DNA from: Chrysomallon squamiferum
Taxonomy: Eukaryota; Mollusca; Gastropoda; Neomphalida; Peltospiridae
Length of the DNA stretch: 64,000 nt
Direction: 5' to 3'
Assembly: GCA_012295275.1 (NCBI GenBank)
Contig: CM022677.1
Span: 5,457,597-5,521,596 of the forward strand
The translations under genes and the position numbers were made by a program. Below, piece by piece: positions 9,597-21,565 of the stretch (within the stretch, counting starts at the first letter, position 1; each line of letters starts with the position of its first letter). Below the pieces are notes generated by a model, which had not been told where the DNA came from, searched no databases, and saw only the letters and a program-made list of their open reading frames with translations.

Positions 9597-10921
9597 ATTA
9601 AAGTGTTATTATTACTGTTGTTATTTAGCTGTTGACAAATATGGTGTCTGCTTCACCGACTCATTGATACTTACTGGTGGAGTGGTTATTTTAATATCTA
9701 ATAATAATAAGCTATAATAAGAAATGTAAAATATATTACACTATACAACTTGCGCTGGTGTACACCTTGTAATGAATGTAATGAAAAAAATAAAATTCGC
9801 ATAATAAAATGACATGTTCACCTTCTTTTTCTCAGCTAATCAGTACAAACTGTCGTGATTCCAGGGAATTAACTTTGATATTTTTCAGTATAACCTGATA
9901 TAAATATACGATAATTAATCAAATATGAGATTAACATTTCTCAACATAATTAACCTTCAAACTGTAAATATCACTGCTCATAATTAATTTTCATCTTTTT
10001 TTTACAGGTAATTAAACCGCTTATTTTCATAACGCCATGTAGAATTATCATTTATAACTGTCAGTAATATCTAATACATTAACTGTGGTTATCAATATTT
10101 TCTGTAGTGTGCATAATATTTAAGTTCCACGTACAGTAAAATTACACCTTTCTATTATATGATTTCGAATTAGCAAAGTAAAATATCACGTTACTTTTAT
10201 TAAAAAGGACACTTCAAAGCGGTATTTGAAGTTAGTTGCACAATGTTCTCGATATATTTTTGACGTCACATACAAAGATACTATTATTTCAAAAAATTAC
10301 AACACGGAAGTTCCCTCTATATTTTTGAATGTTCACAGTGAAATCATACCTGTAATTTTCAGTGTTTTCTAGTATAACTAACTGAATATCATCTCATTCA
10401 CGAAGGATAGTTGAGAAATTTAGAAATAAAGAGGCCTTCCAAATTCCTAATTGCTCTGTTACTAACAAAATCAGGATTAGTTTTTAGCTGCACCTCAAAT
10501 GATAATTAAATAGCTGAGGTTTCTCTGTTAAATATTAGCAAATAATTTATTATATATGAAGTGATATTCATCTTGATATTTCCAGTTGAGAAGTACAATG
10601 AATATTCAGGAATAAAATCTCGCAACCAGATAAAAATGTTAATTCATTGGCAACTGTGATATTAATGTGATATTTCTCAACGTAATTTATGTTGTCTTTA
10701 CTATATCATGTCAGAATAATTTGTTACTCAGCAAAAGTAACGTAGTGTTTTTGTTAAGACATATCTAAAATCGAAAACACTCTCTCAGTTGAAGTATATC
10801 AAATTTGCTTAATAAAAGTTAATATCAAATTTAAATGGAAGTTTTATTTGATTAATCTAAAATTCATCAACATTTAACTTTTTTCTAAACTGAGAAATAA
10901 TGGTAGCTAGTCTGGACGGAT

Positions 10922-10993
10922 ATTCATAGTTATTAAAAAATCGGCGGCATTATCTTACACGGTTGGTATCACCGCTACTCTCTAACTATGAAT
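10922..10993. repeat. Hairpin-bounded short repeat
   Basis: ATTCATAGTTA (10922-10932) and its exact reverse complement TAACTATGAAT (10983-10993) bound a 50-base core containing GGCGGCATTATCTTACACGG and CACCGC. The core resembles the GGCGG...CATAACGCCGTGTAAAATTA family at 26.4 and 27.4 kb read on the other strand. Confidence 0.45.
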
Positions 10994-13068
10994 GTTCTGT
11001 GTAACACAATGTAACTAAAATCACATGTAAACTACTACACAAACAGTGCACACGTTTTTAAAATTTATGTTTGTAACTCAGTGGTAAAATTATCAGTGTA
11101 AAATAGCCTTACCCTTAAGTAAAACTGACAGCTTATTTTTACTTGTTTATAATTATGTAATGTGTGTATAATTTTGTCCTGTAAATAGCTGTATCCTTAA
11201 TTAAAAATATCTTATTTTTACTTTTTTTAAATTATGTGATGTTATATGATTTGTAGTGTAAACTGAGCTCGTTTTACAAAATAAACGTGTTAGCTTTGTA
11301 TTCATAATCGAATAGCATTTAAGTTTTCTTCTGTTTTCTTTTAAATAATAATAATAATAATAATAAAATTAAAATAAACTGAAAGTACGCTCAAAATACA
11401 GGTATTCTCTATAATCTATGTTCTTATTCGAAATTATCCATTTAATATGTAGTATAATATCAACCTTTTTCATTTTATACCTATCTATCTATCTTTCTAT
11501 CTATCTACATCCATATCTATCTTCCTATTAATCTATAATCTCTTGTTTGGTCTAGCTATCCGTTGAACAAAAATGCATCAAATCATCTCTGATTCCTTTC
11601 CCTGCATCCAAAATGTCCGTCAGTTTACAGCTAAATGTAATTCATCCTGGTCTGTGTATCTGTGTGTGTCTCTGTGTTTGTTGAACATCAATCTTACCTT
11701 TCAGCACCTTCTTTTGTACACTGTAATAAAATTAAGAAGTAATTTCAATGCCCAACCCCAGCACGATTTGTAGACGTAAGAGATTATTGTAAAGAGACGG
11801 ACAGGACGTCTCTCGGTGGCCTTGAACAACGTAGACCTTCCCGTTGTAACTAAACATAGATTACTGGTGACAAATGAAAACAGCTACTGAAATAATTCAA
11901 ATAAAATTAACTCATCACTTTTCCATTTCTCAACCCTTTCTTAGCTTTCTTTACATTTGTTGTCAAACATTTAAACTTCTGTTCATGTTATAGCATGTGA
12001 ATTACAAATTTTCGTGCATTAAAAATAAATACATTAAACATAAGAAAGATTGGAAGGTGTTCACTTCCAAGACAAAATAAAAACTAAAAGGTAGATCATT
12101 AACATCCTCATAAAAATGTTTTAGACAGTCTACATGATTTATTTTAATAATTAATATAATAATAATAGTAATGTAATAATATAATAACACTACTAATAAT
12201 AATGATGACGATGATGATGATGATGATAAATGAATACATTAATTAATTAATAATGTTCATCTATATTGCCTATATTACCACTAGAAGAATTATTGTACAT
12301 TAAACTGATTTGACATACAGATATTATGATCATGAGCTGTGTATATATACATAAATCTTTCTTAAAACAGTCTTTGTATATGACTGTGCGTGTGCGTGCA
12401 AAACATTGGCGGTAGTTAGAAATGTGGGAATTATAGGCCTACCGTTGTGTTTGATCTTTTTTCAAGATAGATATGAGATATGTCTAGTCGACATATTTAT
12501 ATTTCCCGTCGATCTTGTACGTCAGTGGAATTCTTTTGTTGAAAATTGTTTCGTCATTTTTACACTGAAGTCAATGGCTGAAAAACGCAATCGTTTTGAA
12601 GAAAACTATAGCTTATTTTAATAGGTTTTTTTTATCAAAAGAATTTCATTGCTTTGCAAGCAACGAAAATTAGGAAAAACGGAAAACAATACAAGAGACA
12701 ATGCAGGTACCTGCTTGTGAACGTGAAGTGTGATTTATTTATTTTTGGTTTACTTCTTTCTTTGTTTCTTGTTTTTTTTTTTTTTTTTTTGCTAGATGTT
12801 TCTACTTTTTTTCTATTTAACTAATCAAATCTAATCAAAACTAATCAAATCTATCAATTTATGAACATTAATATAGGCATCGAAATCAATCTAGTCAGCC
12901 ACACTCTTTTTTCTCTTAAGTACATATCTTTTTTACTTTCCTGTTTGTTGTATTTAGTTTCACATGTTTTTATTTAACATTTCAGCACACCAGGAGAAGT
13001 CGCCCTTCATTTGATTAGTTTCACTTTGATACTGATAATAGAACTGATAGAACAGGTTCAAACATTGA

Positions 13069-13072
<4 letters not shown>

Positions 13073-13102
<30 letters not shown>
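13073..13102. repeat. (CA)n microsatellite
   Basis: About fifteen CA dinucleotides at 13073-13102, just upstream of the direct segmental duplication block. Confidence 0.85.
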
Positions 13103-13104
<2 letters not shown>

Positions 13105-13666
13105 TTGTTTTAAGAGAAATAAATGTTGTACCATTTTCTTGTAGTGTGAACTGTAAGCTTTGTGATTTTATTGGGTGCATAAATATAAATAAATAAAAAA
13201 GAAGAAGAAAGAAAAAGTAGGGGGAAAAAAACCAACACCGTTTATTTTGAAGTTTTCGTCAATGATTGGCTAAAAAAAAGCAACAAATAATAATAATAAT
13301 AAAAAAGAACCACATCGAGTATATTTTAATAAAAGTTGTTATGTTCTTTTATTTTATTTATTTATTTTCAACCCTTTTTATTTCTTTTTTTTAGGATTGT
13401 ATTTTCGGAAAAATGCGGGATGATTGTTGAGACTTGACGGATTTAATTTTTTATTTGACGTTCGAAGAATCTTCTACAGAATTGGTGTAATCGCATTATC
13501 ATGCAACAAAAAAGTTGCTTAAAGTATTTCATTTTGTGAAGCAGACAGGTAGTACTATTTATTATTATAGTTGTTAATGAGTTTGGATTTTTTTGGTTTT
13601 ATTTAAGTATAATTTAAACGTCACAGCCACCTGATGGTAGCCATCTTATTCGGAAATAATATATAT

Positions 13667-13697
<31 letters not shown>

Positions 13698-14394
13698 TTA
13701 TTATTATTATTTTTTTATTTTTTTTTTTTATTAGGGAATAATATTTATTTATTTATTATTTATTTTATTGATTTTAATATTTTTTATCAATTTATTTATT
13801 TATTTATTTTTTTTTTTTCTAATGTAAACAGCATAAAGAAGAATTGTTTAGTCCTAATTTTGTTTTACCAATCACTGTATGATATATCAGGGGCAAATTT
13901 TGTGTGACCAGTAATTAAATTTGTTTTAAAATAAATTGACGTGTAGCACACACCAAACAAAGTAAACACCACACAACAACTATGTGTCAACACACAGAGA
14001 ATTTGTATTTATTTATTTAGTATTATTATTATTTATTTATTTATTATTAATTTATATTATTATTATTTTTTTTTTTTTTTAAATATTCTAATAAAACTAT
14101 TAAAATAAAATATACTAATTTTGTTTGACAGGTTGTTTTCTGTCAGTTTATTTAAGATTTATTTTTTTAAAGATTTATGTTAAATTGCTGACTCCTCTAT
14201 CCATTAAATGATTTTTTTTATAACCATATTAAAGTTTATAATAGGTGGGGCCCTAAATGCTTTCATATTATTAAAGCTAAATAACTGTATAGCTCTATGT
14301 TAACATTAAAAACTAATAAACTATAAAGATGAATAATAATTTAAGAAAAATATGACCAGGTTATTTCATATGAATTATTTGTTATAATAATATT

Positions 14395-14431
<37 letters not shown>

Positions 14432-14740
14432 TAATTTGTAATCATAATCACAAAAGATATTAATATAATCTCCATGCAAAAAACACTACTAAAATGATTC
14501 TTTTCTGAAGTAGGTGTCTTATGCAGATAATATGACTAATACTAAGACATCCAAAACTATTTACATCTGTATCTACAGATAATGTACCTGGTTGACAATA
14601 ATTGCTTCAACACACCTATATGTATTACAAAATGTTCAACTCATACAGTATAAACCTGTGAATGTATAAGGTATTTATTATTATTATTCATTTGCTTTTT
14701 CATATCATTACTAATATTTATTTATTTTTGATGTTTTCCA

Positions 14741-14955
14741 GGACAAAGGAAGGAACGGGCTAGTCCTGTACCTGATTCAGATTGGTACCAGTGCACTGAG
14801 GTCCCTGTCCCCTACTTCATCATCACAAAAATGCAGGCCATTTTCCAGAGAACGGATACAAGAGACTATTGATAATGTGAATCAACAGTCTGGTGTCAAG
14901 TGATGTGTCAGGCCTGGGTTAGAATGTTTTCAGAAACCTCTCAACAGTGGCAGGG
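14741..14955 (+). pseudogene. Exon-like segment of the coiled-coil gene family, copy A
   Basis: GTTTTCCAG (to 14741) is an acceptor-like sequence. The following ~215 bases to GGCAGGGTATGT, a donor-like sequence, are among the best conserved between copies A and B (35226-35437). No frame is open throughout: stops appear in all frames, so this is a decayed exon or a non-coding exon. The conserved phrase TCAACAGTGGCAGGGTATGT ends both copies. Confidence 0.35.
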
Positions 14956-14970
14956 TATGTTTTATTAGTT

Positions 14971-15030
<60 letters not shown>

Positions 15031-15200
15031 CATGTGAGAGACAGAAATATTGCATAATAATAAGCAAAACAAAAAATGCATTTATCAGACAAATGGTGAT
15101 TGAAATTTCTAAAAACTTTTTTTACCACTGATGTTAAATATTTTATGTACGTCATTGCATTAACATAGATTTCACACATACCTGTTCAGTTGCTGTCTAG

Positions 15201-15262
15201 AAAGGGAAATTACGGAGAAGGATGTATCAGCTGTACAGACACTGCATACTGCACAATTCCAA
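15201..15262 (+). CDS. Small exon of an unrecognised coiled-coil gene (copy A)
   Basis: Bounded by TTGCTGTCTAG and AA|GTTGTAAG. The frame, offset by two bases, encodes EKDVSAVQTLHTAQFQ. The copy B equivalent (about 35698-35767) conserves EKDESAVQTLQTAQFQ, with changes that are mostly conservative; this supports the reading frame. No known domain is recognised. The adjoining exon at 15564 follows in the same pattern in both copies. Confidence 0.45.
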
Positions 15263-15563
15263 GTTGTAAGTTTTTATCTTATTTCTACTTCTTAGGAAGT
15301 AAAATAAGTTTTATAGTAATAACTCTTTACTGATTGTAAAATAGCATAATAATAATCATTTATTTGCTATTGTTTTGTTACTTTTTAAAATTATTATCAT
15401 ATATATCAAAGTATATCAAAAATATCCCATACCTCTTTGTGTCTGAATAATCCAGTAACTGGTACCAGTAGAATTTATTTGTTTCTAACACTTTATTAAT
15501 TTCATTATTTATTTTTGTTTCTATTTATTATTTGCATTATTTCATTTGTACTTTTATTTTCAG

Positions 15564-15642
15564 TATGCACATACAGCTCTAATTGATGTGCAGATGCTGT
15601 CTAGTGAAGTTGTTTCAGTAGAAGGTGCTGTCCAGCACTGAG
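15564..15642 (+). CDS. Coiled-coil-type exon with early stop (copy A)
   Basis: The acceptor TTTTATTTTCAG ends at 15563. The frame reads through ALIDVQMLSSEVVSVEGAVQ and stops at TGA. Copy B (36030-36107) encodes ALIDALMFASEVVSVEGAVQ and the same stop. The motif (A/T)LID...SS-V-V-GAVQ also occurs in the exon at 19512-19642, so the gene contained repeated homologous exons or the blocks are paralogues. A shared stop suggests either a true last exon or a defect older than the duplication. Confidence 0.45.
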
Positions 15643-15797
15643 GATAAAGTTTGTACTGCTGCCACTGGAAAAGAGAAAAAATACTGAATTTGAGTTTCTT
15701 TTCTTATTATTCTAAACCTAATGAAGTTTAATTTGATTTAATGTAGGAAGTTGCATTTTGTAACAGATGTTAGAATCTTGTATGCATTTTATATCAT

Positions 15798-15801
<4 letters not shown>

Positions 15802-15886
<85 letters not shown>

Positions 15887-15888
15887 GT
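15802..15888. repeat. (CT)n followed by (CA)n
   Basis: About 33 CT units run into about ten CA units. In copy B the same place holds only a short CTCTCTCTC and a degenerate CA tract (36240-36290), so the array expanded after the duplication. Confidence 0.9.
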
Positions 15889-16682
15889 TCCATTCATATA
15901 AACCTGATTATTTTGTTGTAAATTTCTATATTTTAAAATAAAAGAAGAAGAAGTATAATAGTTTATGAGTATTTTAAAATGTTTGACTTTCCTGTTACCA
16001 GATGGAACTGCCAGCCTTCACACAGTCTCACTGTTCCTGTGATGACAGACACACTAAAATACATTGGAGATGGATGTACTGTAGCTGTTGTCTATAGTTT
16101 CTATTGTCTGCAGTGTCTCAGTTTTCATGGTTTGTAAATAAAATAATGAATCAGGTGGTCATTTTAAATTATATGAATCTAGATAACTAGTTAATCAAAA
16201 GAATTCATATTATAATATTATGTCTGGTTTTCTTTTTTGGTTTTGAATATGATAAATAAATGTATGTAAATATTTTGTTCTCTCTCTCTCTCTCTCTCTC
16301 TTGTAGAAGTAGTAGTAGTAGTAGAACTACTAATAGTAGTTGTATTTAGAGAACTTGTTATGATAAATGTAACAAGAAAAGTAGGTTAACAGCATTGATA
16401 GTAGTCGTCGTTGTTCTTGCAGTAGTAATTATAATAATATTAGTATACAGAAATACAGACAAAAAATATCACTTTTATTATTAATGGATAGTAATTTTAG
16501 TAATAGGAGTATTATTTCAATAACAGTAACCCCAGTTGAATAAGGAATAATAGTAAATATTAGTTGTAGTAATGATGATAATAAAGTTAGTACAGAAGTG
16601 TTGCAGTAAATGTAGTAGTAGCAGAATTTTGTTTATATTTTATACCTATTTTATATATTTATTTATTTATTTACTCAAACCC

Positions 16683-16960
16683 AGCAATGTGACTCTGACT
16701 CAGAGTTGTTGAAAGTTCTGCTGATGAAGAGCTCAATTTTGGTTACTGGACATTGAAGCCGAGCATGTCAACAATTCTTAAGTTGGAGAGTCTTCCACCA
16801 GGTCAAAAATCTCAACATCAGATATCAGGAGAAAAAACTTGAAAAACTTGAACATGCTAAAACCAGGCAAAGAAAAACATTAAAATGAAACACTTGACAG
16901 ACGACTGTGATGGCTGTGTGTGACAGTGGCAAAGACAAAAGCCTGGAAGTTGAGCAGCAG
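16683..16960 (+). pseudogene. Exon-like segments related to copy B 34990-35100
   Basis: The last part reads VMAVCDSGKDKSLEVEQQ and meets a donor-like CAG|GTGACT at about 16960. The copy B sequence around 35030-35095 reads AMAQHDGGNDNSQEVELATLR, clearly the same exon family. The earlier part (16800-16880) is Lys/Glu-rich (QEKKLEKLEHAKTRQRK), as expected of a coiled coil, but stops interrupt it. Confidence 0.4.
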
Positions 16961-17499
16961 GTGACTTAGTTTACTTCCATTAGCATTGTTTTTTTATAGA
17001 CATATTTGTCATCACTCTAACTAAAATAGTTATATTTAATTTTTAATTTTATTTATATTTAATATTTAAATATTTATTTTTTAAAATACTGGCATTTAAA
17101 ACATCTCTGCATGTTTATCATAACATTTAAATTAATAGTATCCATTAGCTATACATGTGACTTTCATTTTATTGAAGAATCTAACTAGCAGAAGTAATTA
17201 GTGCAGATTTGGGATTAAATGTCTTTCTTTAATTTTTATTTATGAATTTGTTTCTGTTTATGAGAAATAATGCTTGCCAAAACAGTCTGCTAGATCATTG
17301 TAGAAGTTCAAGATGAAAGAGGAAATAAAAGAGAGAAATGTACTCAGTGAATACAGATAGAACAAACTGTAAGCTGGAAACCATTTTGAGTTTCTTAATT
17401 GTGGCTAATCCACCTTTACTTAGAAAATTGCTAAAATGTCATCTTGTTTTGCAACTTTAATTGTGCAAGCTGAAAATTAATCTCTTTCTGGTTTTGCAG

Positions 17500-17575
17500 G
17501 TGATTATGAGAAGATGACAAATTCTACTGATACTGTTACTAGCCAGTCAGAGGAATTCAATAAAACTGTTCTGAA
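17500..17575 (+). CDS. Exon of the unrecognised coiled-coil gene
   Basis: The acceptor CTGGTTTTGCAG ends at 17499 and the donor AA|GTAAGT starts at 17576, both near consensus. The 76-base exon encodes DYEKMTNSTDTVTSQSEEF and ends mid-codon. The Ser/Thr/Glu-rich composition is unlike the T-rich intron around it. No domain is recognised. Confidence 0.5.
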
Positions 17576-18221
17576 GTAAGTAGTATTGATATGTTTTATG
17601 ATAATAAATAACAGTGATGTGTTTAAGTACTTATGTACACATGAATGCAGGGCTCAAAATGGCCAGTCACCAAATGCTACCAAAATTTCTTTCTTTCTCT
17701 TGATAAAGTAGAATTTCAGTATAACATATGTTGGTATATTTGCATAAGTGACTGCTCAAAACATATTTTTTACCTTACTTCAAAAATTAATGATCAAGTA
17801 AGTACATGTTTTCATACATTTAAAAGCAGAAACATGAATATTTTTTGTTTGGGCTACTAAAAAACAAATTAGGGTCACTGAATTTATTTCAGATGAGTTT
17901 CGAGCCTTGTTTGTATTTATGTATTTCTTACATTACAGTGTCTTTGTGTATGTGTGTGTGTGTGTTTGTTTCAATGTGGTATTAAATGCTTTGTTTTGGT
18001 TAGAGTCATCAGTGTAATAATGTCAGCACTGTGTGTACTAAATCCCACTATACAGGTTTAAGCAAACAACAGTTTAAAACATGTATAATTACATGTAACA
18101 TGACATGATACCATCAGTCCTAGTTTTCAGTTATGTCTATTGAAATCATGTAGAGTTTTTGCATGTATGTGCATTTTATTTATACTGACGTTTTATATTA
18201 TGCTGAGGTTTCCTTATTTCA

Positions 18222-18395
18222 GTCATTGCAGACATTAGTTAAATTAGTTCAGGAAACACCTTTTGTGTTGCATCCATCATTTTCCTTAACTAGCAAAATA
18301 TCAGCAATATCCAGATTTGTTTTCCCATTAGGACAGCTGTCTCAAATGTATATTTTTATTTCAGTTCACCAACTTATCAGATGAAGAAATTGAAG
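18222..18395 (+). CDS. Possible exons before the DKLTQEQR exon
   Basis: TTATTTCAG (18220) and TTTTTATTTCAG (18362) are two acceptor-like sequences. After the first, SLQTLVKLVQETPF is open; after the second, a short NLSDEEIE segment meets a donor-like GAAGTAAAT. Both are conserved in the inverted copy B (33134-33330, KLSDEEIK), which argues that at least the second is an exon. Exact boundaries are uncertain. Confidence 0.35.
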
Positions 18396-18980
18396 TAAAT
18401 AAATTTCTAATCTGCTTTTATTTAGAATTTTACTTAAAGATGTGATTTATTTGTTATTTTAGATTAATGATTTATGTCTTGAGATCTTTCAATGTGATAA
18501 ACAATACTTATGTGAAAAACGGTTATTAACTCAATTAGAGTAGGTTCTTTGTTTTGGACAGGGTGTATGATTTTAGTTTTTATTAAATGCAGTAATAATT
18601 CTTCTTTTTCCTCATTTATGTTTAACTTACTATATTAGACAATCTTCACTCAGTTTAGTCAGAAAATAAAATAAGAAACTTATGAAAAGTTGATGTTTTC
18701 CTATTTAAAAATCCATATTATAGATACAAATGTTAAAAAAATCAATCAAACAAACACACACACATACATACACACAAAAAATATATATTGTATGCCATAT
18801 CCTCAGTCTTTCAGGAATTTTATGTTTCCTATTGACAAAATGATGACAGAACTAATGAAATGTCTGCTTATTATTTTATTAACATACTTTATTATTTTCA
18901 GTGTAATGTCACTTGAATGTTCTTACATTAACGTTTGATTGAATTTATATATTACAGTTTATTTTTGGTATTTTAACTAG

Positions 18981-19109
18981 ACTAAGTTCCTGACCTTCAA
19001 GATGGACAAATTAACTCAAGAGCAGAGAAAAGAGAGTCAAGAAAGGTCGTGGAACATTCCTGAAAAGAACATAGACCATGAACTACATGACTTAAGGAAT
19101 GATGTTGAG
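18981..19109 (+). CDS. DKLTQEQR exon of the coiled-coil gene, copy A
   Basis: The acceptor TTTTAACTAG ends at 18980 and the donor GAG|GTATGT starts at 19110. The exon is 129 bases, exactly 43 codons, phase 0 at both ends. It includes MDKLTQEQRKESQERSW and then an acidic/basic helix, as in a coiled coil. The inverted paralogue at about 32400-32520 conserves DKLTQEQRNEIQERARN but has lost the end of this exon. Phase 0 joins it to the next exon at 19512. The family is not recognised; a TRIM-like coiled-coil is possible in view of the RING relic at 20671 but is not shown. Confidence 0.55.
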
Positions 19110-19511
19110 GTATGTGTGAAATCAGTTCATAAAGAAAAACAGATTTATGTTAATTTTGTTGAAGATGTTTCTGAATCTAAAATTCTACATTACCTTTAAT
19201 TATGTGAATCAAATTCATCTTTATTTTAGACATGTTTTTATCTCTTTAGATTATTTTTCAGTAAATAATTTGAATTGATAACTTCATCATTAAATCTCAC
19301 TAGAATACAAAACAAAGTATTTAAAAAAGGTTATGTTTCAATTTTTAGTTTACTATAATTATATTGATTCATGCAGACTTAATTAATTGAATTGTTTTAT
19401 AACAAGGAAATGTCATTATTTACTGAATGACGTTCAGATCTTTCACCATGTATTTATAGGAACTGAAGAAACCAATATACTAAACTGTGGATTTAAACTG
19501 TTTATTTTCAG

Positions 19512-19642
19512 AAGTTAAATCAGCTTGTTAAGGATAGAAATATTCAAGAAATTGTTGATCAATACAAACTCAGATTGACATTTTGGAACAAAGAGCAGCT
19601 CGAGTCTCTAGTAGAGTTGAAGTATTTGGTGCTGTCCAGCAG
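19512..19642 (+). pseudogene. Coiled-coil exon, copy A, frameshifted
   Basis: The acceptor TTTATTTTCAG ends at 19511 and the donor CAG|GTATTT starts at 19643. The first half is open in the phase set by the previous exon (KLNQLVKDRNIQEIVDQ). The second half makes sense only in another frame (IDILEQRAARVSSRVEVFGA), which is in phase with the next exon. The exon length of 131 bases is consistent with a one-base deletion or two-base insertion near 19563-19570. Copy B shows the same second half with a stop. Confidence 0.5.
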
Positions 19643-20044
19643 GTATTTAAATACATTATTCATTTTATTTCAGTTTTAAATATTTCTTCAGTCTTTCACA
19701 AAATTCTATGCAAAATATTTTTCTTACACTGAATTAAGCAACTTACATAAAAATGTAATATATTTGTTTTTGTAAAATCATGAAAATGATTAGCAATTAT
19801 TGTATACTGATGCTTTGTCTGCACATGATATATCATTTATTGAAAGAATCCGACTAATTATTTGTTCAGTTATAAAGACACCTACCTGCCTGTCTGATTT
19901 TAAGATTCTTTTTACTTTACTCTAACTTTTTTACTTTATTTTATTTATTTATTTGTATTTATTTATTTATAAAAGGAGCAATAAGTAATAACCAGATAAT
20001 TCTACAAGTAAAATCAGTACAAATACAATTGTGTGTTTTTGTAG

Positions 20045-20142
20045 GAGATGAGACTCAGTTGTACAATGGAGGTAATGGTTACTCATGTTGGGAACATTAA
20101 ACAATCACACAAAAAATATCAGACAGAACTTGAAGAGAACAA
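20045..20142 (+). CDS. Exon EMRLSCTMEV of the coiled-coil gene, copy A
   Basis: Follows TTTTTGTAG, starts at 20045 and ends at AA|GTGAGT. It reads EMRLSCTMEVMVTHVGNIKQ and then a Lys/Glu-rich helix (KKYQTELEE). The inverted paralogue (31868-31947) conserves EMRLSCTMEV and THVEN and then stops. No known domain is recognised. Confidence 0.5.
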
Positions 20143-20456
20143 GTGAGTTGACACTGTCTTTTCTCTTTAATTGACAAAGATGATAATGATATTTGTATAA
20201 AAATTCAGGTAAAAAATAATCAGAATGTAATATTTTTGTCAGAAGCTAATGTTAACTATTATCTCATTACTTGGATTTTTTATTTTATTTATTAGCCCTA
20301 ATCATATAAACATTGATGAAAAAGACTGTTAATTCAGATATCTTGTAAGAAAAAATAATGTAAATTATATGTTTCTGAATTGAAAGCTCTTAAGAATTTA
20401 TTCATGTCTTTGTTGTCACTGATGTACTTAATTAAGGACGGCATTGTGTTGGCTTT

Positions 20457-20665
20457 TTTGTTGTTGTTGTTTTTATTATTATTATGATTATTATTATTAT
20501 TATTATTATTTCTTTTTCTTTTATTTTCTTACATTTCCCTTTCTCTGTATTTTCTTTTTTATCTTCTCGAGTCTTCCATGTCCTTGCTACTGCTGCTGCT
20601 GTAGGTGCTGCTGCTGTTGTTGTTGTTGTTGTTGTTGTTGTTATTCTTTTTATTTTTATTATTAA
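20457..20665. repeat. (TTG)n/(TTA)n trinucleotide tracts
   Basis: TTG at 20457-20472, TTA at 20477-20511, TGC/TTG at 20590-20644 and TTA after that. These explain long low-complexity open frames on both strands. The first TTA tract is the distal end of the inverted duplication. Confidence 0.8.
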
Positions 20666-20670
20666 CAGAT

Positions 20671-20880
20671 ATGGCAACAGCTTCAGATTCTGATGATATT
20701 CTTTCGTGTTGACTTTGTATGGAAATTTTTGACAAGCTGTGATTTCTGTATTGAGGACACTTGTTCTGCACCAAATGTCTGCAGGGCTACATAAACCACA
20801 CTTAGATAACTTCGAGATAAAACTGCTCTTGTCCTGTTTTCATTCTGGTGTCAAGTGCAGACAAATGTAAAATTGGTGTT
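20671..20880 (+). pseudogene. TRIM-type RING finger relic
   Basis: Starting at ATG 20671, the frame encodes MATASDSDDILSC and then, with TGA codons at conserved positions, a recognisable C3HC4 RING. Visible parts are C-(stop)-LCMEIFD, then (stop)-GHLFCTKCLQGYI, then a later CSCPV pair. The spacing and the GH-x-F-C-x-x-C-L core are those of the N-terminal RING of TRIM E3 ubiquitin ligases. At least five stops interrupt it; the first lies where Arg is common, suggesting a CGA-to-TGA transition. TTATTAACAG upstream could be an acceptor. No B-box follows. It may belong with the neighbouring coiled-coil exons as remains of TRIM-like genes; this is inference. Confidence 0.6.
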
Positions 20881-20889
20881 AGTGATTAT

Positions 20890-21560
20890 AACAATTACTG
20901 TGTAAAATGTTTTTGTTTAGAAAGAAACTCACTGATAAAAAGATAGGAAACTTCCTCTCCACCATGTGTTAATATGGTAAAGCACTTTTACCTTGGGTGT
21001 GTGTTTTGTGTGTCAGTGTGTGTGCATGTGTTTTGTGGATGTGTTTATTATTTGCTTGGGTTTTTTTAAATTTTATTACCTAGGTGAACATTTTTATAAT
21101 ACTTTATTCATGTGAGACAGTTATATAGTTTTTTAACTTAAATAATATGGAGAAATTATTTAGTGTTGATTGCAGACTTGAATATATGCATAAAAAGTCA
21201 TTTTACATTAAAAACATGTCAAAATTTAAAGTATTTTAAAATAAATAGCATATAAAAAAAACAATTCATGAACAGTCAAATTTCCATCACTCGCTCAGTG
21301 ACTGAAAAAAAAACCCAAGTATTATAATATCACATTTTAGATTTTATATTCTTTTAGTTCTGTTTTCAACAATAACATTTTGAATTAATCATGTAAAACA
21401 GGTATTTAATTTAAGTTTTCATGAATGTCCTGATATAAAAATATCAAGTATTATAATATCACATTTTAGATGTTATATTCTTTCAGTTCTCTTTTTAACA
21501 ATAACATTTTGAATTAGTATTGTAGTACAGGTAAATGATATAAGTTTTCATGAATGACCT
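20890..21560. other. AT-rich region with an internal repeat pair
   Basis: No gene is supported. A ~95-base segment containing AAGTATTATAATATCACATT occurs at about 21317-21410 and again at about 21446-21545, with the trailer TAAGTTTTCATGAATG, directly in front of the satellite. Confidence 0.5.
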
Positions 21561-21565
21561 GATAT

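Larger units (their letters stand above)
8700..13000. other. Long AT-rich region without a supported gene
   Basis: Low-CpG AT-rich DNA, probably intronic or intergenic. It contains a 43-base poly(A) run (9553-9595), a short (ATCT)n tract near 11482-11520 and (AAT)n at 11347. A copy of the CATAACGCC repeat family lies near 10027 and a hairpin at 10922-10993. The open frame at 12406-12621 is in slightly more CpG-rich sequence but matches nothing I recognise. Confidence 0.4.
13197..15900 (+). repeat. Segmental duplication, copy A (direct partner of 33378-36340)
   Basis: The block starts with AAGAAGAAAGAAAAAGTAG and the phrase CAACACCGTTTATTT. It continues through CGCATTATCATGCAACAAAA, two (AC)n/(GT)n arrays and several small exons, and aligns in the same order with 33378-36340. 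The copies differ by many small indels and by about 450 bases present only in the second copy (34777-35226). Within it, (AC)n at 14399-14429 and (TG)n at 14985-15030 sit at equivalent places in both copies, with a different second array. Confidence 0.75.
18175..20510 (+). repeat. Segmental duplication, copy A (inverted partner of 31630-33362)
   Basis: Beginning at ATACTGACGTTTTATATTATG (about 18178) and ending in the (TTA)n at 20475-20510, this block matches the reverse complement of 31630-33362. The shared order is the exon 18222-18390, the exon 18981-19109, the exon 19512-19642 and the exon 20045-20142, followed by a conserved intron phrase TTAATTAAGGA near 20430. Copy B has lost about 270 bases between the second and third exons. 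Confidence 0.8.

Noticed and set aside
12406-12621. 71-codon plus-strand frame as a small gene
   Set aside because: Open by chance length, no splice or promoter evidence, no recognised motif.
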